From Atlantibacter hermannii (GTDB taxonomy: Bacteria > Pseudomonadota > Gammaproteobacteria > Enterobacterales > Enterobacteriaceae): 64,000 nucleotides of DNA. Below the pieces are notes generated by a model, which saw only the letters and a list, made by a program, of their open reading frames with translations, did not search any database and had not been told where the DNA came from. A program made the position numbers and the translations under genes. Positions within the stretch are counted from its first letter, which is position 1; each line of letters starts with the position of its first letter. This document shows, piece after piece, positions 19,145 to 28,465 of this stretch. The stretch covers positions 186,001-250,000 of the forward strand of contig NZ_JAAATR010000033.1 of the NCBI RefSeq assembly GCF_009907385.1, read 5' to 3'.

Positions 19145-19386
19145 TAAAACAGCCCTGTTGTCAGAAGAAACATCCCGCCGCATACCGACAGGACAAACAG
19201 CGATAAATCCATCAGCGTGGGGTGCCAGACAGCGCCTGAGTAGAGCCAGTTACGCACCAGGCGATGCACGATGAGCCAGATAAACAGGCCGATAAACACC
19301 GCTTTAAAAATGGGAGGGAAGTAGACAGAAGCGCCAACCACCACATCCTGTAGCGGCATGCCGGGCGGCACAGATAACAGTTTCAC
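19144..19386 (-). CDS. ydhI: DUF1656 small membrane protein YdhI
   Basis: An 80-residue protein with two predicted membrane helices (about 22-42 and 58-78), typical of the DUF1656 partner found with FUSC/HlyD exporters (the AaeX type). First gene of ydhIJK, coupled to ydhJ by a one-base stop/start overlap. It is divergent from slyA, and SlyA sits between them; SlyA control of this operon is known for E. coli and Salmonella relatives. Confidence 0.92.
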   Translation of the reverse strand: MKLLSVPPGMPLQDVVVGASVYFPPIFKAVFIGLFIWLIVHRLVRNWLYSGAVWHPTLMDLSLFVLSVCGGMFLLTTGLF

Positions 19387-19540
19387 TTCGGATTAACCCT
19401 AATCATAACGGCCATAACACGCTGTTTCCCTGACAGGTTGTAGAATCAAATTATAGACTTTGCGCGAAGCGACAGGAAAATCAGTAATTTGTTTTAGACA
19501 TATAAATGCTGCACACTAAGTTTAAAATCAGTACAATAAG

Positions 19541-19552
19541 TTAGCAAGCTAA
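19541..19552. promoter_or_regulatory. SlyA binding site
   Basis: TTAGCAAGCTAA is an exact match to the SlyA consensus palindrome. It lies 16 bp upstream of the slyA start and just before its ribosome site, in the slyA-ydhI divergent region, so it should serve autoregulation. Confidence 0.85.
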
Positions 19553-19568
19553 TTATAAGGAGATGAAA

Positions 19569-20003
19569 TTGGAATCGCCATTAGGTTCTGATCTGGCGCG
19601 GCTGGTACGCATATGGCGTGCTCTGATTGACCATCGCCTGAAACCTCTGGAGTTGACGCAAACCCACTGGGTCACGTTGCATAACATTCATGAGTTGCCG
19701 CCCGATCAATCGCAAATACAACTGGCTAAAGCGATCGGTATCGAACAGCCGTCGCTGGTGCGTACGCTGGATCAGCTGGAAGAGAAGGGGCTGATCGCCC
19801 GTCACACCTGCGCAAATGACAGACGCGCAAAACGCATCAAGCTGACTGAAAAAGCGGCGCCGATCATCAGTGAAATGGAAGATGTGATCCGTAAAACCCG
19901 GGGCGAAATCCTCGGCGGCATCAGCCAGCAGGAGCTCGAACTGTTAATCAACCTGATCGGGCGCATTGAAAAGAACATTATCCGGCTTCAGGGCCAGGAT
20001 TAA
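19569..20003 (+). CDS. slyA: MarR-family regulator SlyA (TTG start)
   Basis: A winged-helix dimer that mainly relieves H-NS repression and autoregulates. The chosen start is TTG at 19569, which gives 144 residues beginning [15 protein letters not shown], the length of mature E. coli SlyA. The ribosome site AAGGAG (19557-19562) is 6 nt before this TTG but directly abuts the ATG at 19563, which is therefore unlikely to be used. The DNA-binding helix is in [20 protein letters not shown] near residues 48-67, and the wing carries NDRRAKR. Confidence 0.95.
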   Translation: MESPLGSDLARLVRIWRALIDHRLKPLELTQTHWVTLHNIHELPPDQSQIQLAKAIGIEQPSLVRTLDQLEEKGLIARHTCANDRRAKRIKLTEKAAPIISEMEDVIRKTRGEILGGISQQELELLINLIGRIEKNIIRLQGQD

Positions 20004-20005
20004 TC

Positions 20006-20033
20006 AAAGGCCTCGCTTCCACGAGGCCTTTTT
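20006..20033 (+). terminator. Terminator of slyA
   Basis: A stem AAAGGCCTCG/CGAGGCCTTT with a 6-nt loop and a T tract, 3 bp past the slyA stop. Confidence 0.88.
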
Positions 20034-20076
20034 GTTGAGTGCAGAAAACCCTGCTCAGAATGGGGGGCTGTAATCA

Positions 20077-20103
20077 ACAAAAAGCGGCTAATGTAAGCCG
20101 CTT
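20077..20103 (-). terminator. Terminator of slyB
   Basis: An 8-bp stem AAGCGGCT/AGCCGCTT with a 6-nt loop. On the minus strand it is followed by TTTTGTTG. It lies 11 bp past the slyB stop. Confidence 0.83.
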
Positions 20104-20113
20104 ACGGGAAAGA

Positions 20114-20581
20114 TTAACGTGGGGAAACGGTAACCTGGCTGCCTTTGTTGGCCATCACAACGCGCTGACCGGCAGAGAATTTAGTCGCGCCCTGTTTCTG
20201 CACAACCATGATGGTATCGCCATCATCTTTACGAATTTCCAGTTCAACGCCCTGCGTTTTATTCATTGAACCCTGTACGCCCTGGCCTGCCACGCCGCCT
20301 GCCACTGCGCCCGCAGCGGTGGCCAGCGAACGACCGGTGCCGCCGCCAATGGTGTTACCCAGGAAGCCGCCCAGCACCGCACCGCCGATAGCGCCGATGG
20401 CGTTATTATCGTCGCCACCCTGAATCTGCACCGGACGAACGTTGACAACGGTACCATAGGTTACACGCTGAACCTGTTTGGCTTCTGACGCGCTATAGAC
20501 GTCGCCTGAAAGGCTATCGTTATTCACACAACCCGCCAGCGTTAAACCCACCAGCGAAACCATCAGAACTCGTGAAATCAT
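20114..20581 (-). CDS. slyB: Outer-membrane lipoprotein SlyB
   Basis: A 155-residue lipoprotein, the same length as E. coli SlyB. The signal peptide ends in the lipobox LAGC with lipidated C18. A glycine-zipper region (about 62-105, GGAVLGGFLGNTIGGG and AGAVAGGVAGQGVQG) follows, then a small C-terminal domain. E. coli SlyB forms nanodomains that protect outer-membrane proteins when lipopolysaccharide packing is disturbed, and is a PhoPQ target. A matching PhoP-type promoter is present upstream at 20688-20722. Confidence 0.95.
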   Translation of the reverse strand: MISRVLMVSLVGLTLAGCVNNDSLSGDVYSASEAKQVQRVTYGTVVNVRPVQIQGGDDNNAIGAIGGAVLGGFLGNTIGGGTGRSLATAAGAVAGGVAGQGVQGSMNKTQGVELEIRKDDGDTIMVVQKQGATKFSAGQRVVMANKGSQVTVSPR

Positions 20582-20687
20582 GTAAATCTCCTGTTCACCA
20601 CGCTACGCTCAAAATGAGCATCCTTATGGCAAATTATAAGATACTCCACACTGTGATTTCACACTATTGTGGAGCCTCGATACAAAA

Positions 20688-20722
20688 ATAATAGAAGCGT
20701 CTTCATTAACCGTAGCTAAACA
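20688..20722 (-). promoter_or_regulatory. PhoP-type promoter of slyB
   Basis: On the minus strand TGTTTA-GCTAC-GGTTAA forms a PhoP direct repeat (consensus (T/G)GTTTA-N5-(T/G)GTTTA) at 20706-20722. Exactly 12 bp downstream is TATTAT (20688-20693), a good -10 at the spacing typical of PhoP-activated promoters. It implies a leader of roughly 100 nt. Confidence 0.75.
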
Positions 20723-20859
20723 TCGGTGATGCTGCCGCGCCAGACACAATCTAAAAATTTCTTTACAGGCTAACCCGGTCATGTTGCCAATTAAACATGG
20801 CGTAATCAGAGTGGTTATGATTCAGTTATTGCCTCAGGCGGCATAAAAAAGGATTGAGT

Positions 20860-21984
20860 ATGAAATCGGGTCGTTATATCGGAGTGATGTCAGGCACCAG
20901 CCTTGATGGGGTGGACGTGGTCCTGGCGACCATTGATGAAAACATGGTTGCCCAGCAGGCGAGCTTGTCCTGGCCGATTCCGCATACGCTGAAAGAGGCC
21001 GTGCTGGCGGTGTGTCAGGGGCAGCAGTTGACCCTCTCTCAGTTCGGGCAACTGGATACCCGGCTGGGCCGCCTGTTTGCCGATGCGGTGCAGGCGCTGA
21101 TGCAGCAGGAGAAACTGCGTCCTGAAGACATTGTGGCGATCGGCTGTCACGGGCAAACCGTGTGGCATGAGCCACAGGGCGATGCGCCGCACACGCTGCA
21201 AATAGGCGACAATAACCAGATTGTTGCCCGCACCGGCGTGACCGTGGTCGGCGATTTCCGGCGGCGGGATGTGGCGCTTGGCGGGCAGGGCGCGCCGCTG
21301 GTGCCGGCTTTCCACCATGCGCTGCTGGCGCACCCCAGCGAAAGGCGTATGGTGCTGAATATCGGCGGTATCGCTAACCTTTCCATGCTGTTTCCCGGCG
21401 CGCCGGTCAGAGGCTACGACACCGGGCCGGGCAACATGCTGATGGACGCCTGGATTTGGCGTCAGCGCGGCAAACCGTACGACAGGGATGCCCAATGGGC
21501 GAGCAGCGGTAGCGTTATCCCTCCTTTATTACAGCAAATGCTCAGCGATCCCTATTTCGCCGCGCCAGCCCCCAAGAGCACCGGTCGTGAGTATTTCAAT
21601 TACGGCTGGCTGGAGCGCCATCTGGCGAACTTCCCCGGCGTGAAAGCGCAGGACGTGCAGGCGACGCTGGCCGAACTGACGGCAGTCACCATCGCAGAAC
21701 AAATTTTACTGTGCGGCGGTTGTGAGCGTGTGCTGGTATGCGGGGGCGGAGGGCGAAATCCGCTGGTGATGGCGCGTCTTTCCCGCCTGCTGCCCGGCAC
21801 GGAAGTGACCACCACTGATGAAGCCGGTATCAGCGGTGATGATATGGAAGCGCTGGCCTTTGCCTGGCTCGCCTGGCGCACCCTCAACGGCTTGCCGGGC
21901 AATTTGCCTTCTGTGACGGGGGCCGCAAATGCCACAGTATTAGGGGCCATTTTTCCCGCCAATGCTCTGAACTATCAGAGTTAA
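20860..21984 (+). CDS. anmK: Anhydro-N-acetylmuramic acid kinase
   Basis: Hydrolyses and phosphorylates 1,6-anhydroMurNAc to MurNAc-6-phosphate in peptidoglycan recycling. It has 374 residues (369 in E. coli). The ATPase-fold phosphate loop [10 protein letters not shown] is at 9-18, with [11 protein letters not shown], the catalytic aspartate in GDFRRRD and the second nucleotide site VCGGGGRNP. The ATG at 20860 follows AAAGGATTGAGT; a TTG two codons earlier is less well placed. It is divergent from slyB and upstream of mliC. Confidence 0.96.
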   Translation: MKSGRYIGVMSGTSLDGVDVVLATIDENMVAQQASLSWPIPHTLKEAVLAVCQGQQLTLSQFGQLDTRLGRLFADAVQALMQQEKLRPEDIVAIGCHGQTVWHEPQGDAPHTLQIGDNNQIVARTGVTVVGDFRRRDVALGGQGAPLVPAFHHALLAHPSERRMVLNIGGIANLSMLFPGAPVRGYDTGPGNMLMDAWIWRQRGKPYDRDAQWASSGSVIPPLLQQMLSDPYFAAPAPKSTGREYFNYGWLERHLANFPGVKAQDVQATLAELTAVTIAEQILLCGGCERVLVCGGGGRNPLVMARLSRLLPGTEVTTTDEAGISGDDMEALAFAWLAWRTLNGLPGNLPSVTGAANATVLGAIFPANALNYQS

Positions 21985-22073
21985 CTGAAGTTCCACGGTG
22001 GGCGTAACCGATAGACTGTTCATTACATGGAGGGCGCAGCTCTCCAGGGAACAGGTTTATTCAGGATACGCCC

Positions 22074-22397
22074 ATGAAAAAATTACTTGTCGTTTTACTC
22101 CCCACGCTGCTGGCGGGTTGCTCAACCTATAACAACTTCGTTGAGCGTATGCATACCGATACGCTTGAGTACAAGTGCGATGAAAAGCCGCTGAGCGTCA
22201 ATCTCAACAATACCCGCCAGGAAGTCAGCTTCGTTTACGATGATAAACCGCTCACCCTCAAACAGGGACTTTCTGCGTCCGGCGCGCGTTATACCGATGG
22301 CATTTATGTTTTCTGGTCAAAAGGCGATAGCGCAACGGTTTACGACAAAGATCGCATCGTGTTGAATAACTGCCAGTTGCAAAACCCTAAGCGTTGA
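22074..22397 (+). CDS. mliC: Membrane-bound C-type lysozyme inhibitor MliC
   Basis: A 107-residue lipoprotein that blocks the active site of host c-type lysozyme. The signal ends in the lipobox LLAGC, lipidated C16. The MliC domain is visible as [10 protein letters not shown] near 33-42 and the inhibitory-loop region [19 protein letters not shown] at 68-86; C35 and C101 can form the conserved disulfide. It lies 89 bp past anmK in the same direction and 57 bp before pdxH. Confidence 0.95.
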   Translation: MKKLLVVLLPTLLAGCSTYNNFVERMHTDTLEYKCDEKPLSVNLNNTRQEVSFVYDDKPLTLKQGLSASGARYTDGIYVFWSKGDSATVYDKDRIVLNNCQLQNPKR

Positions 22398-22404
22398 GAT
22401 TTTA

Positions 22405-22434
22405 TCGGGTGGGGCGCACAATAACGCCACCCGA
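22405..22434 (+). terminator. Hairpin between mliC and pdxH
   Basis: Arms TCGGGTGG and CCACCCGA pair around a loop that can extend the stem with GGCG/CGCC-type pairs. There is no strong T tract, so it could be a weak terminator or an mRNA stabiliser. Confidence 0.45.
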
Positions 22435-22454
22435 AAATTCCTCTAAGAATCACT

Positions 22455-23111
22455 ATGTCTGACAACGATGCCCTGCAACAGATCGCGCATTTACGCCGCG
22501 AATACACGAAAGGCGGTTTACGTCGTCACGATTTGCCCGACCAACCGTTAGCGCTGTTTGAAAAGTGGCTTGGCCAGGCCTGCGAAGCCAAACTGGCCGA
22601 TCCCACCGCCATGGTGGTCGCCACGGTGGATGAAAACAATCAGCCCTATCAGCGGATTGTTCTGCTCAAACATTATGACGAGCGCGGACTGGTGTTTTAC
22701 ACCAACCTCGGCAGCCGCAAAGCGCACCAGATCGAACATAATCCCCGCATTAGCCTGCTGTTCCCCTGGCACATGCTGGAGCGCCAGGTGATGGTGATAG
22801 GCCAGGCCGAACGCCTGTCTACCCTGGAAGTAATGAAGTACTTCCATAGCCGCCCGCGCGACAGCCAAATCGGCGCCTGGGTGTCGAAGCAGTCCAGCCG
22901 TATCTCCGCGCGCGGCATTCTGGAAAGCAAATTCCTCGAACTGAAGCAAAAATTCCAGCAGGGCGAGATCCCCTTGCCCAGCTTCTGGGGCGGTTTTCGC
23001 GTCTCCATAGAGCAAATGGAGTTCTGGCAGGGCGGCGAACACCGTCTGCACGATCGTTTTTTATACCAGCGCGACGCTGATGCCTGGAAAATAGACAGGC
23101 TGGCGCCCTGA
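22455..23111 (+). CDS. pdxH: Pyridoxine/pyridoxamine 5'-phosphate oxidase
   Basis: An FMN enzyme that oxidises PNP and PMP to pyridoxal 5'-phosphate, the last step of vitamin B6 synthesis. The 218 residues match E. coli PdxH. It has the split-barrel FMN site ([18 protein letters not shown]) and the C-terminal signature [25 protein letters not shown]. It lies in the order pdxH-tyrS-pdxY seen in E. coli, where the three are partly cotranscribed. Confidence 0.97.
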   Translation: MSDNDALQQIAHLRREYTKGGLRRHDLPDQPLALFEKWLGQACEAKLADPTAMVVATVDENNQPYQRIVLLKHYDERGLVFYTNLGSRKAHQIEHNPRISLLFPWHMLERQVMVIGQAERLSTLEVMKYFHSRPRDSQIGAWVSKQSSRISARGILESKFLELKQKFQQGEIPLPSFWGGFRVSIEQMEFWQGGEHRLHDRFLYQRDADAWKIDRLAP

Positions 23112-23162
23112 GTATCGGTTTTATTCTTTAAGCGCTGGTACTCCCGTTGCGAGCGCTTTATT

Positions 23163-23288
23163 CTATACCCGTCATATTTCGCGTTGCAGATGCGTTGGCT
23201 GCGTTCATTCATCCCAGTCACTTACTGTTGTAAGCTCCCGGGAATCCTTCACTTGCCGCCGTCCTGCAACACGAATTATTTAGGGTAG
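23163..23288. repeat. ERIC (IRU) repeat
   Basis: A 126-bp imperfect palindrome between pdxH and tyrS. It starts CTATACCCGTCATA and ends AATTATTTAGGGTA, and its core CCAGTCACTTACTG..GTAAGCTCC matches the well-known enterobacterial repetitive intergenic consensus. It probably lies within the tyrS leader or pdxH trailer and can fold into a large hairpin. Confidence 0.92.
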
Positions 23289-23367
23289 ATAAATCCTTTT
23301 AATTTTCGCCAGTGGGCGAAGAGCCGTGTACCGGCACAGGTGCAGTCGTAAATACATGGAGAAATTG

Positions 23368-24642
23368 ATGGCAACCAGCAATTTGATTAAACAATTGCAA
23401 GAGCGGGGCCTTGTGGCCCAGGTGACGGACGAGGAAGCGTTAGCAGAGCGACTGGCGCAAGGGCCAATTGCACTCTATTGCGGCTTCGATCCGACCGCCG
23501 ATAGCTTGCATTTGGGCCATCTGGTTCCTCTGCTGTGCCTGAAGCGTTTCCAGCAGGCAGGGCATAAGCCGGTAGCGCTGGTAGGCGGCGCAACCGGTCT
23601 GATCGGCGATCCGAGCTTTAAAGCCGCGGAACGCAAGCTGAATACCGAAGAAACCGTGCAGGAGTGGGTAGACAAAATCCGTAAACAGGTTGCTCCGTTC
23701 CTGGACTTCGACTGCGGCAGCAACGCCGCGATTGCCGCCAATAACTATGACTGGTTCGGCAATATGAACGTGCTGACCTTTCTGCGCGACATCGGCAAAC
23801 ACTTCTCTGTTAACCAGATGATTAACAAAGAAGCCGTTAAGCAGCGTCTTAACCGCGACGACGTCGGGATCTCTTTTACTGAATTCTCCTATAACCTGCT
23901 GCAGGGTTACGACTTCGCCTGCCTGAACGAACTGCACGGCGTGGCGCTGCAAATTGGCGGCTCCGACCAGTGGGGTAACATCACCTCCGGTATCGATCTG
24001 ACCCGCCGTCTGCATCAGAACCAGGTATTCGGCCTGACGGTTCCGCTGATCACCAAAGCCGACGGCACTAAATTCGGTAAAACCGAAGGCGGCGCGGTGT
24101 GGTTAGATCCGAAGAAAACCAGCCCGTACAAGTTCTACCAGTTCTGGATCAACACCGCTGACGCCGATGTTTACCGCTTCCTGAAATTCTTCACCTTTAT
24201 GGATCTCGACGCCATCAATGCGCTGGAGCAGGAAGACAAAACCAGCGGCAAAGCGCCGCGCGCGCAGTACGTGCTGGCCGATGAAGTGACGCGTCTGGTG
24301 CATGGCGAAGAAGGACTGGTGGCGGCGAAACGCATCACCGAAAGCCTGTTCAACGGCAATCTGAGCTCACTGAGCGAAGCGGATTTCGAACAGCTGGCGC
24401 AGGACGGCGTACCGATGGTTGAACTGGCGACAGGCGCAGATTTACAGCAGGCGCTGGTTGACTCTGAGCTTCAGCCGTCCCGCGGCCAGGCGCGTAAAAC
24501 CATCGCCTCCAACGCGGTCACCATTAACGGTGAAAAACAGTCAGACCCGGAGTACACCTTCAGCGAGGCCGATAAACTGTTTGGCCGCTACACCTTATTA
24601 CGTCGCGGCAAAAAGAATTACTGTCTGGTTTGCTGGAAGTAA
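23368..24642 (+). CDS. tyrS: Tyrosyl-tRNA synthetase
   Basis: Charges tRNA-Tyr. It has 424 residues, identical in length to E. coli TyrS. Class I signatures are HLGH at 48-51 (the HIGH motif, within [11 protein letters not shown]) and KFGKT near residue 235; an S4-like RNA-binding domain lies at the C-terminus (about 355-424). The ATG at 23368 gives [10 protein letters not shown]; an upstream ATG at 23326 adds 14 unrelated residues. The gap back to pdxH is occupied largely by the ERIC repeat. Confidence 0.97.
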   Translation: MATSNLIKQLQERGLVAQVTDEEALAERLAQGPIALYCGFDPTADSLHLGHLVPLLCLKRFQQAGHKPVALVGGATGLIGDPSFKAAERKLNTEETVQEWVDKIRKQVAPFLDFDCGSNAAIAANNYDWFGNMNVLTFLRDIGKHFSVNQMINKEAVKQRLNRDDVGISFTEFSYNLLQGYDFACLNELHGVALQIGGSDQWGNITSGIDLTRRLHQNQVFGLTVPLITKADGTKFGKTEGGAVWLDPKKTSPYKFYQFWINTADADVYRFLKFFTFMDLDAINALEQEDKTSGKAPRAQYVLADEVTRLVHGEEGLVAAKRITESLFNGNLSSLSEADFEQLAQDGVPMVELATGADLQQALVDSELQPSRGQARKTIASNAVTINGEKQSDPEYTFSEADKLFGRYTLLRRGKKNYCLVCWK

Positions 24643-24654
24643 TATTTGATGTTG

Positions 24655-24680
24655 AAGGGCGTGGGAAACCACGCCCTTTT
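24655..24680 (+). terminator. Terminator of tyrS
   Basis: A 10-bp stem AAGGGCGTGG/CCACGCCCTT with a GAAA-type loop, followed by TTTATTTTG, 13 bp past the tyrS stop. Confidence 0.85.
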
Positions 24681-24731
24681 ATTTTGTCTGAATAAAGCCT
24701 GTTGTCGTCAGTAAAGTTGTTGGAAACAGAG

Positions 24732-25592
24732 ATGAAAAACATCCTCGCGATTCAATCCCACGTGGTATTCGGCCATGCCGGTAACAGTGCCGCGGAATTC
24801 CCGATGCGTCGTCTTGGCGCAAACGTCTGGCCGCTGAATACCGTTCAGTTTTCAAATCATACCCAATACGGGCAGTGGACCGGCTGCGTGATGCCGGCGA
24901 ACCACCTTAGCGACATTGTTCAGGGCATCGCCGATATCGGTCAGCTTCAGCGCTGCGACGCGGTGCTCAGCGGTTATTTAGGGTCGGCGGAACAGGGCGA
25001 GCAGATCCTCGGCATCGTTCGCCAGGTTAAAGCCGCCAATCCGGCGGCGAAATATTTCTGCGACCCGGTGATGGGGCATCCGGAGAAGGGCTGCATCGTC
25101 GCCCCCGGCGTGGCGGAATTCCATACCCGCTACGCCATGCCCGCCAGCGACATCATCGCGCCTAATCTCATCGAGCTGGAGATCCTGACCGGCCACGCGG
25201 TGAATAGCGTCGATCAAGCCGTTAGCGCAGCCCGTGAGCTGATCGCGCAGGGCCCGCAAATCGTGTTGATTAAGCACCTGGCCCGCGCCGGTTACCGGCT
25301 GGATAAATTCGAAATGCTGCTGGTCACTGCCGACGAGGCGCTGCATATCAGCCGCCCGCTGGTGGATTTCGGCGCGCGTCAGCCGGTGGGCGTCGGCGAT
25401 GTCACCAGTGGATTGCTGTTGGTCAAACTGTTACAGGGCGCGACCCTGCGCGATGCGCTCGAGCACGTCACGGCAGCCGTTTACGGCGTAATGGCGGTGA
25501 CCAAAGAGATGAAGGAGTACGAGTTGCAGGTGGTTGCTGCGCAGGACCAAATCGCTAAACCTGAGGTGCGTTTTAACGCCAGCGTGGTGTAA
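24732..25592 (+). CDS. pdxY: Pyridoxal kinase 2 (PdxY)
   Basis: Phosphorylates pyridoxal in the B6 salvage pathway. It has 286 residues (287 in E. coli) and belongs to the ribokinase family. It opens [21 protein letters not shown] with the substrate-binding region; [15 protein letters not shown] and the anion-hole/catalytic motif GVGDVTSG are clear. The ATG at 24732 follows GAAACAGAG; upstream ATG 24702 overlaps the tyrS trailer and adds ten residues of no family likeness. Confidence 0.96.
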   Translation: MKNILAIQSHVVFGHAGNSAAEFPMRRLGANVWPLNTVQFSNHTQYGQWTGCVMPANHLSDIVQGIADIGQLQRCDAVLSGYLGSAEQGEQILGIVRQVKAANPAAKYFCDPVMGHPEKGCIVAPGVAEFHTRYAMPASDIIAPNLIELEILTGHAVNSVDQAVSAARELIAQGPQIVLIKHLARAGYRLDKFEMLLVTADEALHISRPLVDFGARQPVGVGDVTSGLLLVKLLQGATLRDALEHVTAAVYGVMAVTKEMKEYELQVVAAQDQIAKPEVRFNASVV

Positions 25593-25602
25593 GCATTTAA
25601 AA

Positions 25603-25626
25603 CGATGCCTCCGGGCGGAGGCATCG
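25603..25626 (-). terminator. Terminator between pdxY and gstA
   Basis: A 10-bp perfect stem CGATGCCTCC/GGAGGCATCG with a 4-nt loop. A TTTT tract follows on the minus strand only, so it serves gstA best, though it also lies just past the pdxY stop. Confidence 0.8.
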
Positions 25627-25634
25627 CGGGCAAT

Positions 25635-26240
25635 TTAAGCAATACCTTCCGCTGCCAGCGCCGCCGCTACGCCCGGACGTGCTTTGACACGTTCCATATA
25701 GCTGGCGATATTCGAAAACGCGCTCATATCCAGCTTGATGGCATAGGCCCAGCGCAGCACGGTAAACAGATAGGCATCCGCTACGGTGAAACGCAGCCCC
25801 AGCAGCCACTGCTTATCTGCCAGTTCGTCGTCGATGTATTGCAACTTCTTCTCCAGCGCCTTGCGGGCGATGGGTTTAAACTCTTCCGGCGTATCCGGGC
25901 GGAACAGCGGCGTAAAGCCTTTGTGCAGCTCGGTGGCGATATAGTTCAGCCATTCCAGGGTGTGGTAGCGCGTCATACTGCCCGACGGGGCCAGCAGCTG
26001 GCGATCCGGTACTTTATCGGCGATAAACTGCACAATGGCGACGCCTTCGGTCAATAGCGAACCATCTTCAAGCTGTATCGCCGGTACCTGGCCTTTCGGG
26101 TTGATTGCCAGATAGTCAGCACCGTGCTCGGTGGTTTTCGCCGCTAAATCGACTTTCTCCATCGTGAAATCCAGGCCCGCCTCGCGCAGTGCGATATGCG
26201 GAGAGAGGGAGCACGCGCCGGGTTTATAAAACAGTTTCAT
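25635..26240 (-). CDS. gstA: Glutathione S-transferase GstA (beta class)
   Basis: Conjugates glutathione to electrophiles. It has 201 residues with the start at 26240, equal to E. coli GST. The beta-class catalytic residues C10 (KPGACS) and H106 (ATELHKG) are both present; the thioredoxin-like N domain ends near residue 80 (NPKGQVPAI carries the cis-proline), and the helical C domain follows. Of two neighbouring ATGs, the second is preferred because AGGAA is 8 nt upstream of it and only about 2 nt from the first. Confidence 0.95.
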   Translation of the reverse strand: MKLFYKPGACSLSPHIALREAGLDFTMEKVDLAAKTTEHGADYLAINPKGQVPAIQLEDGSLLTEGVAIVQFIADKVPDRQLLAPSGSMTRYHTLEWLNYIATELHKGFTPLFRPDTPEEFKPIARKALEKKLQYIDDELADKQWLLGLRFTVADAYLFTVLRWAYAIKLDMSAFSNIASYMERVKARPGVAAALAAEGIA

Positions 26241-26342
26241 GGACATTTCCTTAACGCATTGGGGGATCGAGATTTACTGATACTACACAGTAACGCGTTG
26301 GGATTCAGGCATTTTAACGAAAATTGTGTGACCGATAATGTC

Positions 26343-26371
26343 AAAAAAAAAGCTCGCCGAAGCGAGCTTTT
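26343..26371 (-). terminator. Terminator of dtpA
   Basis: A stem AAAAGCTCGC/GCGAGCTTTT with a CGAA-type loop and a nine-base T run on the minus strand, 15 bp past the dtpA stop. Confidence 0.88.
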
Positions 26372-26386
26372 ATCCGGTGAGGAGGA

Positions 26387-27892
26387 TTACGCCGTAGCGG
26401 TATCAATGGCTTTAGCAGATTTTTCGTCGTCCTGCGTCATACGGTTCAGTTTCGGCGCGGTCAGGATCATGATCGCGGCAATCACCGCGGTGGCGATACC
26501 GATTTGCATAAATACGCGGCCATACACTTCCAGCGACTGCAGCGGATCGGTGACGTTTTCCGGCACCGCCATCATGTTTGCGACGTAGCCGCCAATCAGG
26601 TTAGCGCCTGCCGTAGTCAGGAACCAGCTACCCATGATGAAGCCCATCAGACGCTGTGGAACCAGTTGCGCAACCATCGCCAGGCCCAGACCGGAGATCA
26701 TCAGTTCACCGAAGCTCTGCAGCGCATAGCTGGCAATCAGCCAGTTAACGGACACGATACCGGCGTCGTTGGCGAATTTAATCCCTACTGGCAGGATCAG
26801 GAACGCGCCAGAACACATCACCATACCGATGGCGAATTTATGCGGCATCGGCAGACGGTCGCCCATCTTGTTATAGATAGCGGCCAGAATCGGGCTACCA
26901 ATCATGATCCAGAACGGGTTCAGCGCCTGATACTGTTCCGGCTCAAAAGAGATACCCAGAATCGCATGCTCAACGTTGCGAATAGCGAAGAAGTTCAGCG
27001 AGGTCGGCATCTGGCTGTACAGAACGAAGAATACAATCGCTTCCAGCATCAGAATGAATGCCACGATCATTTTACGGCGTGCCGCGCCCTGCATGGCAAA
27101 AGCTTCTTTACCGAAGATAAACACGATGCCCAGCGCGATAAAGCCCAGCGCCATGCGCGCGATACCCTGGTTGTGCAGCAGCCAGGTCGCGATAGTGATC
27201 AGCACGACGATGCCTGCCAGCGTGGCCAGCAGTTTGCCGAAGTGCACCGGCTGGAAATCCGGTTGAGAACCGTAATCTTTAACCCAGGCGCGGCAGAACA
27301 GGAAGTTGACCACGGTGATCAGCATACCCACTACGCTCAGCGCGAACGCCACGCTCCAGCCGTACTGCGCGGCCAGCCACGGTGTCGCCAGCATCGAGAA
27401 GAATGAACCAATGTTAATCGCCATGTAATACATGGTGAATGCGCCATCGAGACGCGGGTCATCTTTCGCGTAGCAGGTTGAGAGCAGGGAAGACGGGTTG
27501 GCTTTAAACAGGCCGTTACCCACGGCGATAGTCGCCATACCGATGTAAACGATGGCGGCGTCATGACCCGACCATGCAACCAGCGCATAACCAATCGCCA
27601 GCACAATTGCGCCTAACAGGATAACGCGCTTTGTACCCAGTACCTTATCACCCAGCCAGCCGCCAATAGACACCAGGCCATAGACCAGCGCGCTAAAGGA
27701 GGAGAACAGGGTGATTGAATCCGCTTCTGACATACCCAGCTGTTTAACCAGGTAGACGGCCATGATCCCTTGCAGGCCGTAAAAACCAAAACGCTCCCAT
27801 AACTCGATGGAAAAGATCAGATAGAACGATTTCGGTTGTTTAAAAGCGTTCAGGCTGACGCTTTCGGTTGGTTTATTGTTTGCAGTCGACAC
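26387..27892 (-). CDS. dtpA: Dipeptide/tripeptide permease DtpA (TppB)
   Basis: A proton-coupled importer of di- and tripeptides in the inner membrane, POT/PTR branch of the major facilitators. It has 501 residues (500 in E. coli) and about 14 membrane segments. The proton-coupling motif ExxER is present as [10 protein letters not shown] near residue 31, and the PTR2 signature region lies in [20 protein letters not shown] monocistronic gene with its own terminator. E. coli dtpA is an OmpR target; I could not identify an OmpR box by eye. Confidence 0.96.
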   Translation of the reverse strand: MSTANNKPTESVSLNAFKQPKSFYLIFSIELWERFGFYGLQGIMAVYLVKQLGMSEADSITLFSSFSALVYGLVSIGGWLGDKVLGTKRVILLGAIVLAIGYALVAWSGHDAAIVYIGMATIAVGNGLFKANPSSLLSTCYAKDDPRLDGAFTMYYMAINIGSFFSMLATPWLAAQYGWSVAFALSVVGMLITVVNFLFCRAWVKDYGSQPDFQPVHFGKLLATLAGIVVLITIATWLLHNQGIARMALGFIALGIVFIFGKEAFAMQGAARRKMIVAFILMLEAIVFFVLYSQMPTSLNFFAIRNVEHAILGISFEPEQYQALNPFWIMIGSPILAAIYNKMGDRLPMPHKFAIGMVMCSGAFLILPVGIKFANDAGIVSVNWLIASYALQSFGELMISGLGLAMVAQLVPQRLMGFIMGSWFLTTAGANLIGGYVANMMAVPENVTDPLQSLEVYGRVFMQIGIATAVIAAIMILTAPKLNRMTQDDEKSAKAIDTATA

Positions 27893-28437
27893 ATATACCT
27901 CTTTTTTTACGTCCCATATTAATGGGGAAAAAACTCAGCGTGATGCCATTGCGGGCAGTCGCTTGTTGTTATAAGGAGGGGAAACGGCGGGTAATGTTCA
28001 CTATCCTGGCTTCTCAGACAAGAGCTTTGCAATACTCTGTTACATATCTTGCGGGCAGAATTTTAGTCGCCTCATTGAAACCTCATCCAGAGTTAAATTT
28101 CAGTACGATAAAATTAACAGTTCGAATATCCGTCTGTTGCTATCAGATTGCCCGATCAGGTGATATATTCTGCTTTCCAGTTTAAAAGCCAGTGATAAAG
28201 TCCGGTTTATAAACAACAAGTGGTCGAATGTGTTGGCTCGTGAAGATAAAAAATAACAATGCTGATGATAAATTAAGAAAAAAATCACACCGCTTTAACA
28301 TCATGTTGCCGATGTGATTTCTGTCACATTTTTATAGAAATTTCTGGACGAAAAAGAACGATTGACCGGGAGGGACGATTAGCCTTAGTGAATTATCATA
28401 ATGATATGGCTAATTGGCGGTGCATTGTGCGGAAAGA
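27893..28437. other. Long intergenic region between dtpA and nth
   Basis: About 545 bp, noticeably more A+T-rich than its surroundings. dtpA transcribes away from it and nth ends beyond it, so most of it must be dtpA promoter and leader. Short open frames exist on both strands but lack ribosome sites and family resemblance. I see no known RNA or repeat. Confidence 0.5.
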
Positions 28438-28458
28438 ACCTGCCATTGAGCGGCAGGT
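28438..28458 (-). terminator. Terminator of the rsx-nth operon
   Basis: A 7-bp stem ACCTGCC/GGCAGGT with a 7-nt loop, followed by TCTTT on the minus strand, 7 bp past the nth stop. Confidence 0.7.
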
Positions 28459-28465
28459 GTCAGCG

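Noticed and set aside
19563..19568. ATG start for slyA
   Set aside because: The Shine-Dalgarno sequence touches this ATG; the TTG at 19569 has proper spacing and gives the known protein length.
20645..20671. TGTGA/TCACA inverted repeat upstream of slyB
   Set aside because: The spacing between half-sites is 2 bp, not 6, so it does not fit CRP; probably the folded part of the slyB leader.
28100..28288. 62-codon frame in the dtpA-nth gap
   Set aside because: Composition follows the A+T-rich background; no convincing ribosome site.
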